Below are positions 1 through 8,862 of a stretch of 64,000 nt of DNA, piece after piece (within the stretch, counting starts at the first letter, position 1; every line of letters starts with the position of its first letter). The position numbers and the translations under genes were made by a program. This stretch comes from Psychrobacter immobilis (GTDB lineage: Bacteria > Pseudomonadota > Gammaproteobacteria > Pseudomonadales > Moraxellaceae), in contig NZ_CAJGZV010000001.1 in NCBI RefSeq assembly GCF_904846065.1, positions 1,674,001 to 1,738,000 of the forward strand, given 5' to 3'. A model generated the notes under the pieces. The model saw only the letters and a program-made list of their open reading frames with translations. It ran no database searches and had not been told where the DNA came from.

Positions 1-860
1 AATATACCCGCTCGTTAATCAAACAAGACTTTGGCCAAGCACTGAACTTCTCTAATGATGATCAAAGTCATCCACCAACCGTATTGCAAGTCAGCAATTT
101 ACAAGTACAGTTTCCCATTGAAAAAAGTCTGTTTGGTGGTACTAAGCGCTGGTTTGATGCGGTGAAAAGCGTTGATATGACGCTACAGAAAGGCTGGGCG
201 TTAGGCATTGTAGGTGAGTCAGGCTCTGGAAAAACCACGATAGCGCTTGCGTTAAGTCAATTACTTAGCAATCAAGCGCGTGTGGGTGGCGAAATAATGG
301 TCAATGGACAAGATATTTCAGTATTGTCCAAGGGTGAGCTACGTCAGTTCCGCTCGCAAATTCAAATGGTATTTCAAGACCCCTTTGCCAGTATTAATTC
401 ACGTATGACGGTGATGCAAATCATTGAAGAAGGATTGCTCGTACAAGGCGTTGATAAGGCAGCACGGCGGCAGGCAGTGATGGATAGCCTTACTACCGTG
501 CATCTGCCAGCTGAGTTTGCGCATCGCTATCCGCATGAGTTGTCAGGTGGTCAGCGTCAGCGTGTCGCACTTGCGCGCGCCCTGATTATGCAGCCGAGTC
601 TATTGATATTGGATGAGCCGACGTCCGCGCTTGATAGTACCACGCAGGTGACCGTCGTTAATTTACTACGTGAAATTCAACAGAAACTACAAATCAGCTA
701 TGTGTTTATTAGTCATGACTTAAAAGTAGTACGCGCCCTATGTCAGCATATTATGGTGCTTAAAGATGGCATATGTATTGAGTACGGACGTACTGAAGAT
801 ATTTTTAATAGCCCACAGCATCCCTATGCGCAGCAGTTGCTGCAGGCGAGCATGATTTAG
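1..860 (+). CDS. yejF: Peptide ABC transporter ATP-binding protein, YejF-type (5' end outside window)
   Basis: Second ATPase half of a dipeptide/oligopeptide importer that powers uptake at the inner membrane. The reading frame is open from base 3, so the gene begins before the window; the TTG at 84 is internal. The visible part starts with YTRSLI, which in YejF-like double ATPases closes the first nucleotide-binding domain, followed by a linker and a complete second domain. It shows Walker A GESGSGKT, Q-loop VFQDPFAS, signature LSGGQRQRVALARAL, Walker B LLILDEPTSALD and the switch histidine in FISHDL. The C-terminal HPYAQQLL segment is typical of the oligopeptide-transporter ATPase tail. The missing upstream genes are expected to be the yejA/B/E-like partners (inference). 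The family is clear; the exact substrate is not. Confidence 0.88.
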   Translation, partial: YTRSLIKQDFGQALNFSNDDQSHPPTVLQVSNLQVQFPIEKSLFGGTKRWFDAVKSVDMTLQKGWALGIVGESGSGKTTIALALSQLLSNQARVGGEIMVNGQDISVLSKGELRQFRSQIQMVFQDPFASINSRMTVMQIIEEGLLVQGVDKAARRQAVMDSLTTVHLPAEFAHRYPHELSGGQRQRVALARALIMQPSLLILDEPTSALDSTTQVTVVNLLREIQQKLQISYVFISHDLKVVRALCQHIMVLKDGICIEYGRTEDIFNSPQHPYAQQLLQASMI

Positions 861-1082
861 CTTAGCCAAAAAGAGTTAAGCAGATATAGCCAAATAAGCA
901 GAACATGGCAGTTCATACTAATTGCGATATCCTAAAAATAGCAGTGATACAATAAGTTAAACAGACGTTGACTTTAGTTAGAGGCTTAACTTTGTTTAAT
1001 TTTTAGTTAAAGAGCAGTTGAAATCGCTGCTTTAAAGGATTGTCATCGCTATTATTACCCTCATGAAAAAGGATTTTTACTC

Positions 1083-2387
1083 ATGAAAAAGCAAAACAGT
1101 ATTGCTAAATTAGTAAATAACAAGTTAGTAAATACCAATGGATTGCAGAATGTCGGTTATTTAGCCGTTGCTAAAACACGCGCTAAAGTCTTAAAAGCGT
1201 TCGCTTATGTTGTTCCAATTAGAAGACCAATGCTATTTGTCGGTGAGACCTCTTGTGAAGAGCTATGTGATATGGCCATCAACGAAGGCAGCACCAATGT
1301 TTTTATCGTTACTGATGCCGTGCTTAATAAGCTAGGTATCCCAGCCAAAGTGACTGATTATCTAGATAGCAAAAATATCAGCTATACCGTTTATGACGGC
1401 ATTACCCCAGATCCTACTTTTAAGGTTGTCGAAGAGGGACTGCGCAAATCTATCGATGCTAAATGCGACTCGATTATTGCCATCGGTGGCGGCTCTGTGA
1501 TTGACGCGGCTAAGATGATTGCGATGTCACAAGGCAATAGCTGCAAGCCGCAACAACTTATCGGCATTCTTAAAGCCAGAAAGCCTTCTATGCCGCTTTA
1601 TTGTATTCCTACCACGGCTGGCACAGGTTCAGAAGCAACCCTTGGTGCAGTAGTATCAGACGATAAAACGCATCAAAAAGCGCTGTCTATTGACCCAAGA
1701 ATGGTGCCATTAGCAGCGGCTATTGACCCTGTTATTATGAAAGGCATGCCTGCTCATATCACAGCGGATACGGGTATCGATGTATTGACTCATGCGCTTG
1801 AAGCTTGGATGAGTGCTAATGCGAGCGTCGAGACCGATTATTATGCAGCTTCTGCGGTCAAATCTGTGATGCAAAACCTACCGCTGGTTTATAAAGACGG
1901 CGGCAATCTTAAAGCCAGAGAAGCAATGGGTATTGCCGCTCATTACGGCGGTATCGCCTTTAATAAAGCGGGTCTCGGTTATGTTCATGCTATCGCTCAT
2001 CAGTTAGGCGCGCACTATAGTATTCCTCACGGTCGTGCCAATGCCATCGTGCTGCCGTATGTGCTTGATGTCAATCGTCAAGGAAGTAAAAAAAGACTAG
2101 CAGAGTTAGCTCGCAAGACCGGTATGGTAAAATCAGGACAAGCTGGCAAGAGTGATGCTGAGATTGCCGACCACCTCATCGCGCAAGTACGCGAACTGAT
2201 TGCCGCCTTGAATATCGATCCAACGGTGAAAGGCATGCAAAGCAGTGATTTTGATAAAATTGCCAAAGCAGCAGCAAAAGAAGTCAGTGATACCTATGCC
2301 GTACCAACGTATCTATCAGCGTCTGAAATCAAGGCTATTTTAACCAAGATTCAGCGAGCCAGTGATGAGCATACTGCTGGAAAATGA
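1083..2387 (+). CDS. Iron-containing alcohol dehydrogenase
   Basis: Group III (Fe-ADH) NAD(P)-dependent alcohol/aldehyde oxidoreductase of 434 residues, cytosolic. The nucleotide-binding segment GGGSVIDAAK lies at about residues 135-144. The metal-binding region includes DTGIDVLTHALEAW and the histidine run HAIAHQLGAHYSIPHG from about residue 302, with ligands spaced as in YiaY/FucO-type enzymes. An N-terminal extension of about 40 residues precedes the usual family start. AAGGA at about 1069-1073 is well placed for the ATG at 1083. It is monocistronic: 220 bp of non-coding DNA upstream and a strong terminator downstream. Substrate is unknown; ethanol or a longer primary alcohol is possible. 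Confidence 0.9.
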   Translation: MKKQNSIAKLVNNKLVNTNGLQNVGYLAVAKTRAKVLKAFAYVVPIRRPMLFVGETSCEELCDMAINEGSTNVFIVTDAVLNKLGIPAKVTDYLDSKNISYTVYDGITPDPTFKVVEEGLRKSIDAKCDSIIAIGGGSVIDAAKMIAMSQGNSCKPQQLIGILKARKPSMPLYCIPTTAGTGSEATLGAVVSDDKTHQKALSIDPRMVPLAAAIDPVIMKGMPAHITADTGIDVLTHALEAWMSANASVETDYYAASAVKSVMQNLPLVYKDGGNLKAREAMGIAAHYGGIAFNKAGLGYVHAIAHQLGAHYSIPHGRANAIVLPYVLDVNRQGSKKRLAELARKTGMVKSGQAGKSDAEIADHLIAQVRELIAALNIDPTVKGMQSSDFDKIAKAAAKEVSDTYAVPTYLSASEIKAILTKIQRASDEHTAGK

Positions 2388-2438
2388 AAAAGTAACTAAG
2401 CTACATAAGCTGCCTAAGATATATTGATGTAATATAAA

Positions 2439-2475
2439 AGAGCACACTACGCTGTCCGTAATGTGCTCTTTTTTT
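2439..2475 (+). terminator. Intrinsic terminator after the alcohol dehydrogenase
   Basis: Perfect 8-bp stem AGAGCACA / TGTGCTCT separated by 15 nt and followed by a run of T, about 50 bp past the stop codon. Confidence 0.85.
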
Positions 2476-2654
2476 AATTATCATACTTTGTAGCAAACTT
2501 ATCTTATTAAGAAATTGTGTATAATTCAGAATTTTACTGTTTAATTATATTAAATAATATCTAATAACTATTAAATTTTTATAACAATGTAGGTATAGTT
2601 TAGTGAGGTCAAAGAGTTACCATGGTTATATTATATTACTTTTAGGAGGTATCG

Positions 2655-3860
2655 ATGAATCATAAATTAAAGACGGGCGCTATTGCGATGGCTGTAGCAG
2701 CCATCAGTATGGTTTTCGTTGGCTGTGCTGCCACCGAAAATACGCCCGCTGTGAAAAATACTGCCATCGATAATCCTTATGCGCCAACGGACCCAAATCT
2801 CGCAGTCGCTACGGTCGCTGGCGGTTGTTTTTGGTGCGTGGAAGCGGGTTATGAAAAAATACCTGGCGTTGTAGAAGTGGTCTCTGGCTATACCGGCGGT
2901 CAATCGACCAATCCAACTTATAGCACTGTATCAGCAGGCGGCACAGGGCATACTGAAGCGGCGCAAGTCTATTATGACCCGAGGAAAATCACCTATAATG
3001 GTATCGTTCAAGCGTTATGGCGCATTGGGGATCCTACCGATGATAAAGGTCAGTTTGTAGACCGTGGTACTCAGTATCGTCCGGCTATTTTTTATAATAA
3101 TGCACAAGAAAAGCAGATAGTGGAAGCGGCTAAGCAATCACTGCAAGACTCTGGTGTCTATAGCAAACCAGTTGTGATTGAAATTGTTGCTGCTAGCAAG
3201 TTTTACCCTGCTGAAGAGTATCATCAAGATTATTATAAGAAAAACCCAATCCGCTATAAGGCTTATACCTTTAATTCTGGTCGCTATCAGTTTATCGAAA
3301 GTGTCTATGGTAAAGACTACGAGCTGGATTTTAGCCAGTTTAAACCTACGGCGGCAGATAGCGTACAGGCATCATCAAACAATGCGTCAGCTATTAAAGC
3401 TAGTACAGGATTCAATCCAGATACCTTTGTGAAGCCTGCACAGGATGAGCTAAAGCAGTCGCTCAGTGATATTCAATATAAAGTCACTCAAAAAGACGGC
3501 ACCGAACGCGCTTTTGATAATGAATATTGGGATAATAAAGCGCCTGGGCTGTATGTCGATGTGATATCGGGGGAGCCACTATATTCCTCTCGTGATCAAT
3601 ACAAATCTGGCACTGGCTGGCCAAGCTTTACCCGTCCATTGAGCACGGATATGGTCGTTGAGAAGGAAGACCGAGGGATATTCGGAAGCCGTACCGAAAT
3701 CCGTAGCCGATATGCAGACTCACACGTCGGTCATGTATTTGACGATGGTCCAGCACCGACAGGCAAGCGCTACTGTATGAATTCAGCGGCAATGCGTTTT
3801 ATTCCACTGGCACAGATGGAAGCAGAAGGTTATGGCAATTGGATTGATGACGTAAAATAG
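2655..3860 (+). CDS. msrAB: Fused peptide methionine sulfoxide reductase MsrA-MsrB, predicted lipoprotein
   Basis: Bifunctional repair enzyme reducing both S- and R-methionine sulfoxide. Residues 1-24 form a lipoprotein signal peptide ending in FVGC (C24 lipidated), so the enzyme should be membrane-anchored facing the periplasm. The MsrA domain (about 50-210) has GGCFWC with catalytic C58. The MsrB domain (about 265-400) has [19 protein letters not shown] and RYCMN with catalytic C374. The protein has only four cysteines (24, 58, 61, 374): the usual MsrB zinc cysteines are replaced (GEPLYSS) and no C-terminal MsrA resolving cysteine is present, so C61 may resolve MsrA (inference). A perfect Shine-Dalgarno TAGGAGGT sits at 2643-2650. 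No thioredoxin-like domain like that of gonococcal PilB is fused. Confidence 0.95.
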   Translation: MNHKLKTGAIAMAVAAISMVFVGCAATENTPAVKNTAIDNPYAPTDPNLAVATVAGGCFWCVEAGYEKIPGVVEVVSGYTGGQSTNPTYSTVSAGGTGHTEAAQVYYDPRKITYNGIVQALWRIGDPTDDKGQFVDRGTQYRPAIFYNNAQEKQIVEAAKQSLQDSGVYSKPVVIEIVAASKFYPAEEYHQDYYKKNPIRYKAYTFNSGRYQFIESVYGKDYELDFSQFKPTAADSVQASSNNASAIKASTGFNPDTFVKPAQDELKQSLSDIQYKVTQKDGTERAFDNEYWDNKAPGLYVDVISGEPLYSSRDQYKSGTGWPSFTRPLSTDMVVEKEDRGIFGSRTEIRSRYADSHVGHVFDDGPAPTGKRYCMNSAAMRFIPLAQMEAEGYGNWIDDVK

Positions 3861-3938
3861 GTTAGTTAAGCCTCGTTATATTGCAATTAATGGTTGATTG
3901 CTATTTATTAATGATAGCTATATTGAAAGGTACGCATT

Positions 3939-3968
3939 AAAAAAGGATACTTAAGTATCCTTTTTTTA
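3939..3968. terminator. Bidirectional terminator between msrAB and folE
   Basis: A 24-nt perfect palindrome at 3941-3964 (AAAAGGATACTT / AAGTATCCTTTT) with T runs on either strand. It lies between two converging genes and can end both transcripts. Confidence 0.85.
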
Positions 3969-3990
3969 TTATCTATTGTTATTTGAAGCG

Positions 3991-4602
3991 TTAGAATGCA
4001 GGCTGACGTCTAGGGATCGCACTCAAAAACTCATTGCGCGCTTGATTGTCATGTACAAATTCACCTAACATCGACATCGTGCGTGTAGTAGAGTGCTGTT
4101 TATTTACGCCGCGCATCATCATACACATATGTGCTGCATCCATCACTACTGCTACGCCGCGACAGCCAGTGACATCCATAATAGTTTGTGCCACTTGCTC
4201 GCTTAAATTTTCTTGAACTTGCAAGCGACGGGCGAACATGTCGACAATACGGGCAAATTTTGATAAGCCTAGTACTTGACCATTGGGTAAATAGCCTACA
4301 TGAGCGATACCATGAAAAGGCAGCATATGATGTTCGCACAATGAATAAAATTCAATATTTTGTACCAATACCAGCTCGCGATTGCTTGATGGAAACAGGG
4401 CGTCGTTGACGACTTCATCCAAGCTTTGATGATAACCTTGGGTTAGATGTGCAAAAGCTTTCGCGGCACGCATCGGCGTTTCTTCAAGACCGGGACGCTG
4501 TAAGTCCTCACCAGTTGAGAGAATCAGTTGACGATAAGACTCAACGCTTTCTTGGTAATTTGATGCTATTGTTGGGGTGTTACTCATAAGTTTGGCAGCC
4601 AT
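3991..4602 (-). CDS. folE: GTP cyclohydrolase I
   Basis: First enzyme of tetrahydrofolate synthesis, converting GTP to 7,8-dihydroneopterin triphosphate; homodecameric and cytosolic. The 203-residue protein has the family signature with zinc ligands in [12 protein letters not shown] and in [11 protein letters not shown], plus [17 protein letters not shown] and the C-terminal [10 protein letters not shown]. Length is within the usual 180-220 range. Start is uncertain: ATG at 4602 or the ATG at 4587 five codons later ([10 protein letters not shown]); neither has a strong Shine-Dalgarno. It converges with msrAB and diverges from fabI; an inverted repeat at 4644-4663 lies just upstream. Confidence 0.95.
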   Translation of the reverse strand: MAAKLMSNTPTIASNYQESVESYRQLILSTGEDLQRPGLEETPMRAAKAFAHLTQGYHQSLDEVVNDALFPSSNRELVLVQNIEFYSLCEHHMLPFHGIAHVGYLPNGQVLGLSKFARIVDMFARRLQVQENLSEQVAQTIMDVTGCRGVAVVMDAAHMCMMMRGVNKQHSTTRTMSMLGEFVHDNQARNEFLSAIPRRQPAF

Positions 4603-4940
4603 CCAAAATGTGGGTGTAGCTTAACGCTAAATCCCTAATTACGAACAGTTACAAATAACTGTTGTAAAGGATTTTTATAAAAATTGTGCAAGCTGGGAAG
4701 GGCTGTGATTATACTTGAAATCTACTTAACTTCATACTGCTGTGGCGAGCAGTTGGGCGTTTAATCGATATTAGAAGACATTATAAGGGAATACAGTTTA
4801 CGACTGTTTACTTAAATTAATTCGTGTATAATGACTTATTTTATAATTTGTACTTTTTACGCTGTGATATTCATCGTATCTAATCACTCTAAATAACTTA
4901 ATATGATTAAACAATTTTGATCGACCCAAAAGGAAATATT
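4603..4940. promoter_or_regulatory. Divergent control region between folE and fabI
   Basis: 338 bp without a convincing gene. It holds a perfect 8-bp inverted repeat (AACAGTTA-CAAA-TAACTGTT, 4644-4663), 42 bp upstream of the folE ATG at 4602. It also has two TATAAT boxes facing fabI at 4827-4832 and 4842-4847. The first has a weak -35 candidate TGTTTA at 4805-4810 with a 16-bp spacer. Promoter assignments are by eye only. Confidence 0.4.
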
Positions 4941-5747
4941 ATGCTACTACAAGGACAACGATTTGTCGTGACAGGCATTGCGAGCAAACTGTCTATCGCT
5001 TGGGCTATCGCTGAGGCACTGCACCGTGAAGGTGCCTCATTAATTCTCACTTATCCTAATGATAAGATCAAAAAGCGTGTCGATATGGCAGCGGAGAAAT
5101 TCGAAGCAGATTTGGTACTTGAGTGTGATGTGGCGTCTGATGAGTCTATTGCTGCCTGCTTTGAGCAAGTCACTGCCCATTGGGGTGATGGAATCGATGG
5201 TGTGGTACATGCGATTGGCTTTGCGCCGATGGATCAGCTTGATGGCGATTTTGTTAAGGCGACGACCCGTGAAGGCAGTCAAATTGCCCATGATATCTCA
5301 AGCTATAGTTTTGTAGCATTAGCCAAAGAAGCTCGTGCTTTATTGGCCATGCGTCACGGTTCGATGCTGACATTGACATATGAAGGTAGTATCTCGGTAT
5401 TGCCAAACTACAACGTCATGGGTATGGCAAAGGCCAGCCTCGAAGCCAGTGTTCGCTATCTTGCTACCTCTATGGGCGGTGAAGGCATTCGTGTCAATGC
5501 GATCTCAGCAGGTCCTATTCGCACGCTTGCTGCCAGTGGCATCAAATCATTCCGTAAAATGCTCGATATCAGCGAAAAAATAGCACCGCTACAACGTAAT
5601 ATCACACAAACCGAAGTCGGTAATGCGGCGCTTTTCTTGCTATCACCTTGGGCATCTGGTATTACCGGCGAGATCATGTTTGTTGACGCAGGTTTTAATA
5701 CTGTGGCTATCAGTGAGCAACTAATGATGCTTGATGAGCCGAAATAA
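4941..5747 (+). CDS. fabI: Enoyl-[acyl-carrier-protein] reductase (NADH), FabI
   Basis: Last reduction step of each type II fatty acid elongation cycle, using NADH; a short-chain dehydrogenase-fold tetramer in the cytosol and the family targeted by triclosan. The ATG at 4941 is chosen over the upstream TTG at 4917 because AAGGA at 4930-4934 is correctly spaced, giving 268 residues (E. coli FabI is 262). N-terminal [13 protein letters not shown] is the FabI form of the nucleotide-binding loop. Y147, Y157 and K164 match the active-site tyrosines and lysine, and [15 protein letters not shown] is highly characteristic. It stands alone, with its own terminator. Confidence 0.97.
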   Translation: MLLQGQRFVVTGIASKLSIAWAIAEALHREGASLILTYPNDKIKKRVDMAAEKFEADLVLECDVASDESIAACFEQVTAHWGDGIDGVVHAIGFAPMDQLDGDFVKATTREGSQIAHDISSYSFVALAKEARALLAMRHGSMLTLTYEGSISVLPNYNVMGMAKASLEASVRYLATSMGGEGIRVNAISAGPIRTLAASGIKSFRKMLDISEKIAPLQRNITQTEVGNAALFLLSPWASGITGEIMFVDAGFNTVAISEQLMMLDEPK

Positions 5748-5786
5748 TCCACTTCAATAGTCGGTTATAGGGTTCTATAGATCAGG

Positions 5787-5812
5787 AAGGCAGCCAATAG
5801 GTTGCCTTTTTT
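5787..5812 (+). terminator. Intrinsic terminator after fabI
   Basis: Stem AAGGCAGCC / GGTTGCCTT (one G-U pair) with loop AATA and a following T run. Confidence 0.8.
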
Positions 5813-5857
5813 GGTTATAATAGATGCTTTTTGGTGATAAGCCATTAGGCGGCGAAT

Positions 5858-6553
5858 ATGATAACCAAATTACCAAAGTGGATATTGTGGGGCGGGGCAG
5901 TACTGGCATTCAGTGCTGGCTGTGTTAACACTGCTGCGTTAATGGGGTTTACCAATCTATCGGTTTCTCACGTCACTGGCAACGTAAGCTTATTTGCAGC
6001 GGCTATTGCTTACTTGGATGTGCGTAGTATCTTGTATATCGGTGCGCTGCTATTGTCTTTTTTGGCAGGTGCGATACTGAGCGGTTATGTGATTGGGCAG
6101 ACATCATTAAAGTTAGGTAGGCGCTATGGTAGTGCACTATATATCGAGGCGGCACTGTTAATGGTCAGCTACTGGTTGTATCAGCAGCATGATTATTTAG
6201 GACAGTTGGCAGCGGCAATGGCATGCGGATTACAGAATGCCATGGTAGCGACTTATAGCGGTGCGGTTATTCGTACCACCCATTTGACAGGTTTGACATC
6301 AGATATGGGCGCAGCGATTGGCAACTGGTTGGCGGGTCGATCGATTAGCAAACCGACATTAGGGTTTCAAGCCATTATTTGGTATTGCTTTTGCGGTGGC
6401 AGCGCCGTTGGAGCATTTTTATTCGCCAAGGTTGGTTATGAAGCGCTATTTGTACCCATTGCTATCGTCTTGACGGCAGCATTTATATATAACTACGTCT
6501 CAGATCGCTTGCCAGAAAAAAGAGAGCCAAAAAATAAAAGGCACTCATCATAA
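5858..6553 (+). CDS. DUF1275 (YoaK-like) membrane protein
   Basis: Inner-membrane protein of 231 residues with about six hydrophobic segments. Recognised as DUF1275 from the N-terminal layout (AFSAGCVNTAALMGF, then LSVSHVTGNVSLFAAA) and the central ACGLQNAMVATYSGAVIRTTHLTGLTSD split over two helices, which fits the family. Function of the family is unknown; it is often loosely annotated as a transporter. The ATG at 5858 has only a weak upstream purine stretch (GGCGGCGAAT). The C-terminus is short and basic (PEKREPKNKRHSS), probably cytoplasmic. Confidence 0.8.
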   Translation: MITKLPKWILWGGAVLAFSAGCVNTAALMGFTNLSVSHVTGNVSLFAAAIAYLDVRSILYIGALLLSFLAGAILSGYVIGQTSLKLGRRYGSALYIEAALLMVSYWLYQQHDYLGQLAAAMACGLQNAMVATYSGAVIRTTHLTGLTSDMGAAIGNWLAGRSISKPTLGFQAIIWYCFCGGSAVGAFLFAKVGYEALFVPIAIVLTAAFIYNYVSDRLPEKREPKNKRHSS

Positions 6554-6602
6554 CGATCAATACCTTTTGTTTTTTGCTTTGAGGTAATAATAAAGCTGTG
6601 AT

Positions 6603-6767
6603 TTAGTTTTTACCTTCTTCCTTATGGTCTTCATGTTCATGCAACCCTTGCATCATATCAAGTGCAGAGTCATCGGTACGCTGCTGATCTTTTTTAGCCA
6701 AACCGTCTTGATTGATATCTCTTGGTGCCATTTTAGTGGTTGAGTCTGTTTTATTTGCATCTGTCAT
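6603..6767 (-). CDS. Small hydrophilic protein, 54 residues, unknown function
   Basis: A short gene that size cut-offs would miss. It starts with ATG at 6767 preceded by AGGAGC at the right distance and ends with TAA at 6603. The product begins MTDANKTDSTTK, contains RDINQDGLAKKDQQRTDD and ends HEHEDHKEEGKN. It is rich in Asp, Glu, Lys, Gln and His, has no Cys, no hydrophobic segment and no signal peptide, so it is probably cytosolic and perhaps disordered. The His/Glu tail could bind metal (speculative). It lies convergent to the DUF1275 gene and upstream of a long non-coding stretch. I do not recognise a family. Confidence 0.65.
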   Translation of the reverse strand: MTDANKTDSTTKMAPRDINQDGLAKKDQQRTDDSALDMMQGLHEHEDHKEEGKN

Positions 6768-7298
6768 AAACTGCTCCTATTTATTGTTATTCATTTTCCG
6801 ATATAAATACTAATAAAAAAAAGTTGTTAAGCTATTACTGGTATTAGAAATTTATTTTGACTTATTTATTATGAGATAGCACCATACGCTTGTACATACT
6901 AAGTGTACGCTTGTTTAGTGACGATGTGTAACTGCAACTCACAAGGCTTGCTGTTTAATGAGAAGCGATTACTTGGTTATAAGTTGCTCTCACTCACTCT
7001 CGGCGTTCGGTTCAAAAATAAAAAACTCATGAGATAAAAGTCATCTCTATAAAGTACCGTTTTAAAGTACCTTTCCTAAAACGCATTAAAGTAATTCTTT
7101 ACCTGTGAAATAACCATATTTATTGCAAATTTTATAAGGTTTTTTTTATAAAGGCTTTGTTGCATCAGCTTTTTGTTATATATCTGTTATGATAACGGCG
7201 TATTTTTTGTGGTTGCTGGTTGAATAACCATTAATCGCTAACATGCGTTTTTATTTTAGCGTCTTTTTACACTGTCTTTGGGAAAATAAGGACATTTT
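6768..7298. promoter_or_regulatory. 531-bp non-coding region before the SLC13-type symporter gene
   Basis: AT-rich, with no open frame that has a ribosome site. It contains a direct repeat TACGCTTGT at 6885-6893 and 6906-6914 (21 bp apart, two helical turns) enclosing an inverted GTACA / TGTAC. There is a small palindrome GTTATGATAAC near 7186-7196 overlapping a possible -10 (TATGAT). It probably holds the promoters of the small minus-strand gene and of the symporter, but I cannot place them firmly. Confidence 0.3.
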
Positions 7299-8720
7299 AT
7301 GTCAGAGCAAAAATTAGATAGCCATCTTCCTGATGATGGCAATGAGTATTTATTTACCGATACCTTTCCAAAGGGTACTGGTAAAGGGTTGATAGTGGTC
7401 GCTATTGCGGCGGTTATCAGTATGATTATTTATAATGTATTGCCATTCGATATCAATGCCAATAAGGGTCTTGCCTTATTGTTCTTCATCGGCGTATTGT
7501 GGCTAACGGAAGCGTTGCACGTCACGATTACGGCACTATTGGTAGTCGTGGTTGGTGCCTTAGTTGGTATACCAGAATTTGATGCCGAAATAGGCTTACA
7601 AAGCTTTGCCAATCCGACCATTTATTTGTTTTTTGGTGGTTTTGCTTTAGCTGCAGCCTTGCATGTGCAGCAATTGGATAAAAAAATTGCCCTGAAGATT
7701 TTATCGATGTCAGGTGGCAAATTAAGCACGGCGGTATTTTTGATATTTGGCGTGACCGCATTTTTGTCGATGTGGATATCGAATACTGCGACGGCGGCGA
7801 TGATGTTGCCATTAGCACTGGGTATTTTAACGCAAGTTGACCGTGAAAAAGACCGAGGTACTTTTGTATTTGTACTATTAGGTATCGCTTATTCAGCAAG
7901 CCTTGGTGGTTTAGGTACGATCGTTGGTTCGCCACCAAATGCTATCGCTGCAAAAGCGCTCAATATTGCCTTTGTGGACTGGATGAAGTTTGGTGTGCCG
8001 ATGATGCTGGTATTATTGCCGCTATTGTTAGGCGCGATGTATGTGTTTTTGAAGCCCAACCTGAATCGTAAAATTGTACTGGTTGAAGATGAGCCTATTG
8101 TATGGAATAAACCTCGCGTAGTGACGATTATCGTCTTTATTGTCACCGCATTGAGCTGGATTTTCTCCAAAAAGATTGGTGCTGCGCTTGATATTACAGA
8201 TACTGACGCGGTTATTGCCTTATCAGCCGCTGCCGCTGTGGTCAGCTTAGGCTTGGTATCGTGGAAGCAAGTGTCTGATAATACGGATTGGGGTGTACTC
8301 ATGCTGTTCGGTGGTGGTATCGCCCTGTCGACGATTCTGAAAGTGTCAGGTGCCTCTTTGGTGCTAGGGGAGACGGTCGCTAATGCCTTGTCTTCTGCAC
8401 CGCTTATCGTGGTGATGATTGCGGTATCAGCATTTATTATTTTCTTGACGGAGTTTGCTTCTAATACCGCCTCTGCCGCCCTGCTGGTTCCCGTATTTGC
8501 TGCCATTGCAGAGCAGATGGGTTTACCGCACGAAGTGTTGGTATTGGTCATCGGTATTGGTGCATCTTGTGCCTTTATGCTACCCGTTGCGACACCGCCA
8601 AATGCGATTGTCTTTGGTACGGGATTGATTAAACAGAGCGAAATGATCCGTACAGGTGTCATTCTTAATATCATTGCTACCTTTGTCGTCGGATTGTGGG
8701 CTTATTTCTTCTTAATATAG
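7299..8720 (+). CDS. SLC13/DASS-family sodium:anion symporter
   Basis: Secondary transporter of 473 residues with about 11-12 hydrophobic segments; members move di- and tricarboxylates or sulfate with sodium across the inner membrane. The two SNT motifs that define the family's binding site are present at residues 161-163 (SNTATAAMMLP) and 388-390 (SNTASAALLVP). Two hairpin-loop sequences, GTIVGSPPNAIAAK and LPVATPPNAIVFGTG, are also present. The N-terminal 30 residues are hydrophilic. AAGGA before the ATG supports the start. It is a single gene with its own terminator; substrate is not predictable from the motifs alone. Confidence 0.9.
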   Translation: MSEQKLDSHLPDDGNEYLFTDTFPKGTGKGLIVVAIAAVISMIIYNVLPFDINANKGLALLFFIGVLWLTEALHVTITALLVVVVGALVGIPEFDAEIGLQSFANPTIYLFFGGFALAAALHVQQLDKKIALKILSMSGGKLSTAVFLIFGVTAFLSMWISNTATAAMMLPLALGILTQVDREKDRGTFVFVLLGIAYSASLGGLGTIVGSPPNAIAAKALNIAFVDWMKFGVPMMLVLLPLLLGAMYVFLKPNLNRKIVLVEDEPIVWNKPRVVTIIVFIVTALSWIFSKKIGAALDITDTDAVIALSAAAAVVSLGLVSWKQVSDNTDWGVLMLFGGGIALSTILKVSGASLVLGETVANALSSAPLIVVMIAVSAFIIFLTEFASNTASAALLVPVFAAIAEQMGLPHEVLVLVIGIGASCAFMLPVATPPNAIVFGTGLIKQSEMIRTGVILNIIATFVVGLWAYFFLI

Positions 8721-8749
8721 TTTATTAATCACATTAATCATAATTTATG

Positions 8750-8791
8750 AAACCCAATGTCTCAATAATCACGAGCCATTGGGTTTTTTTT
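8750..8791 (+). terminator. Intrinsic terminator after the symporter
   Basis: Stem AAACCCAATG / CATTGGGTTT with an 8-T tail. Confidence 0.85.
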
Positions 8792-8862
8792 GTTTCTCTT
8801 TTCTGTTCCTTTTTACGGTTAGTCGATGTATAACATAGTGATTTGTTAGGAAAATAAATAAG

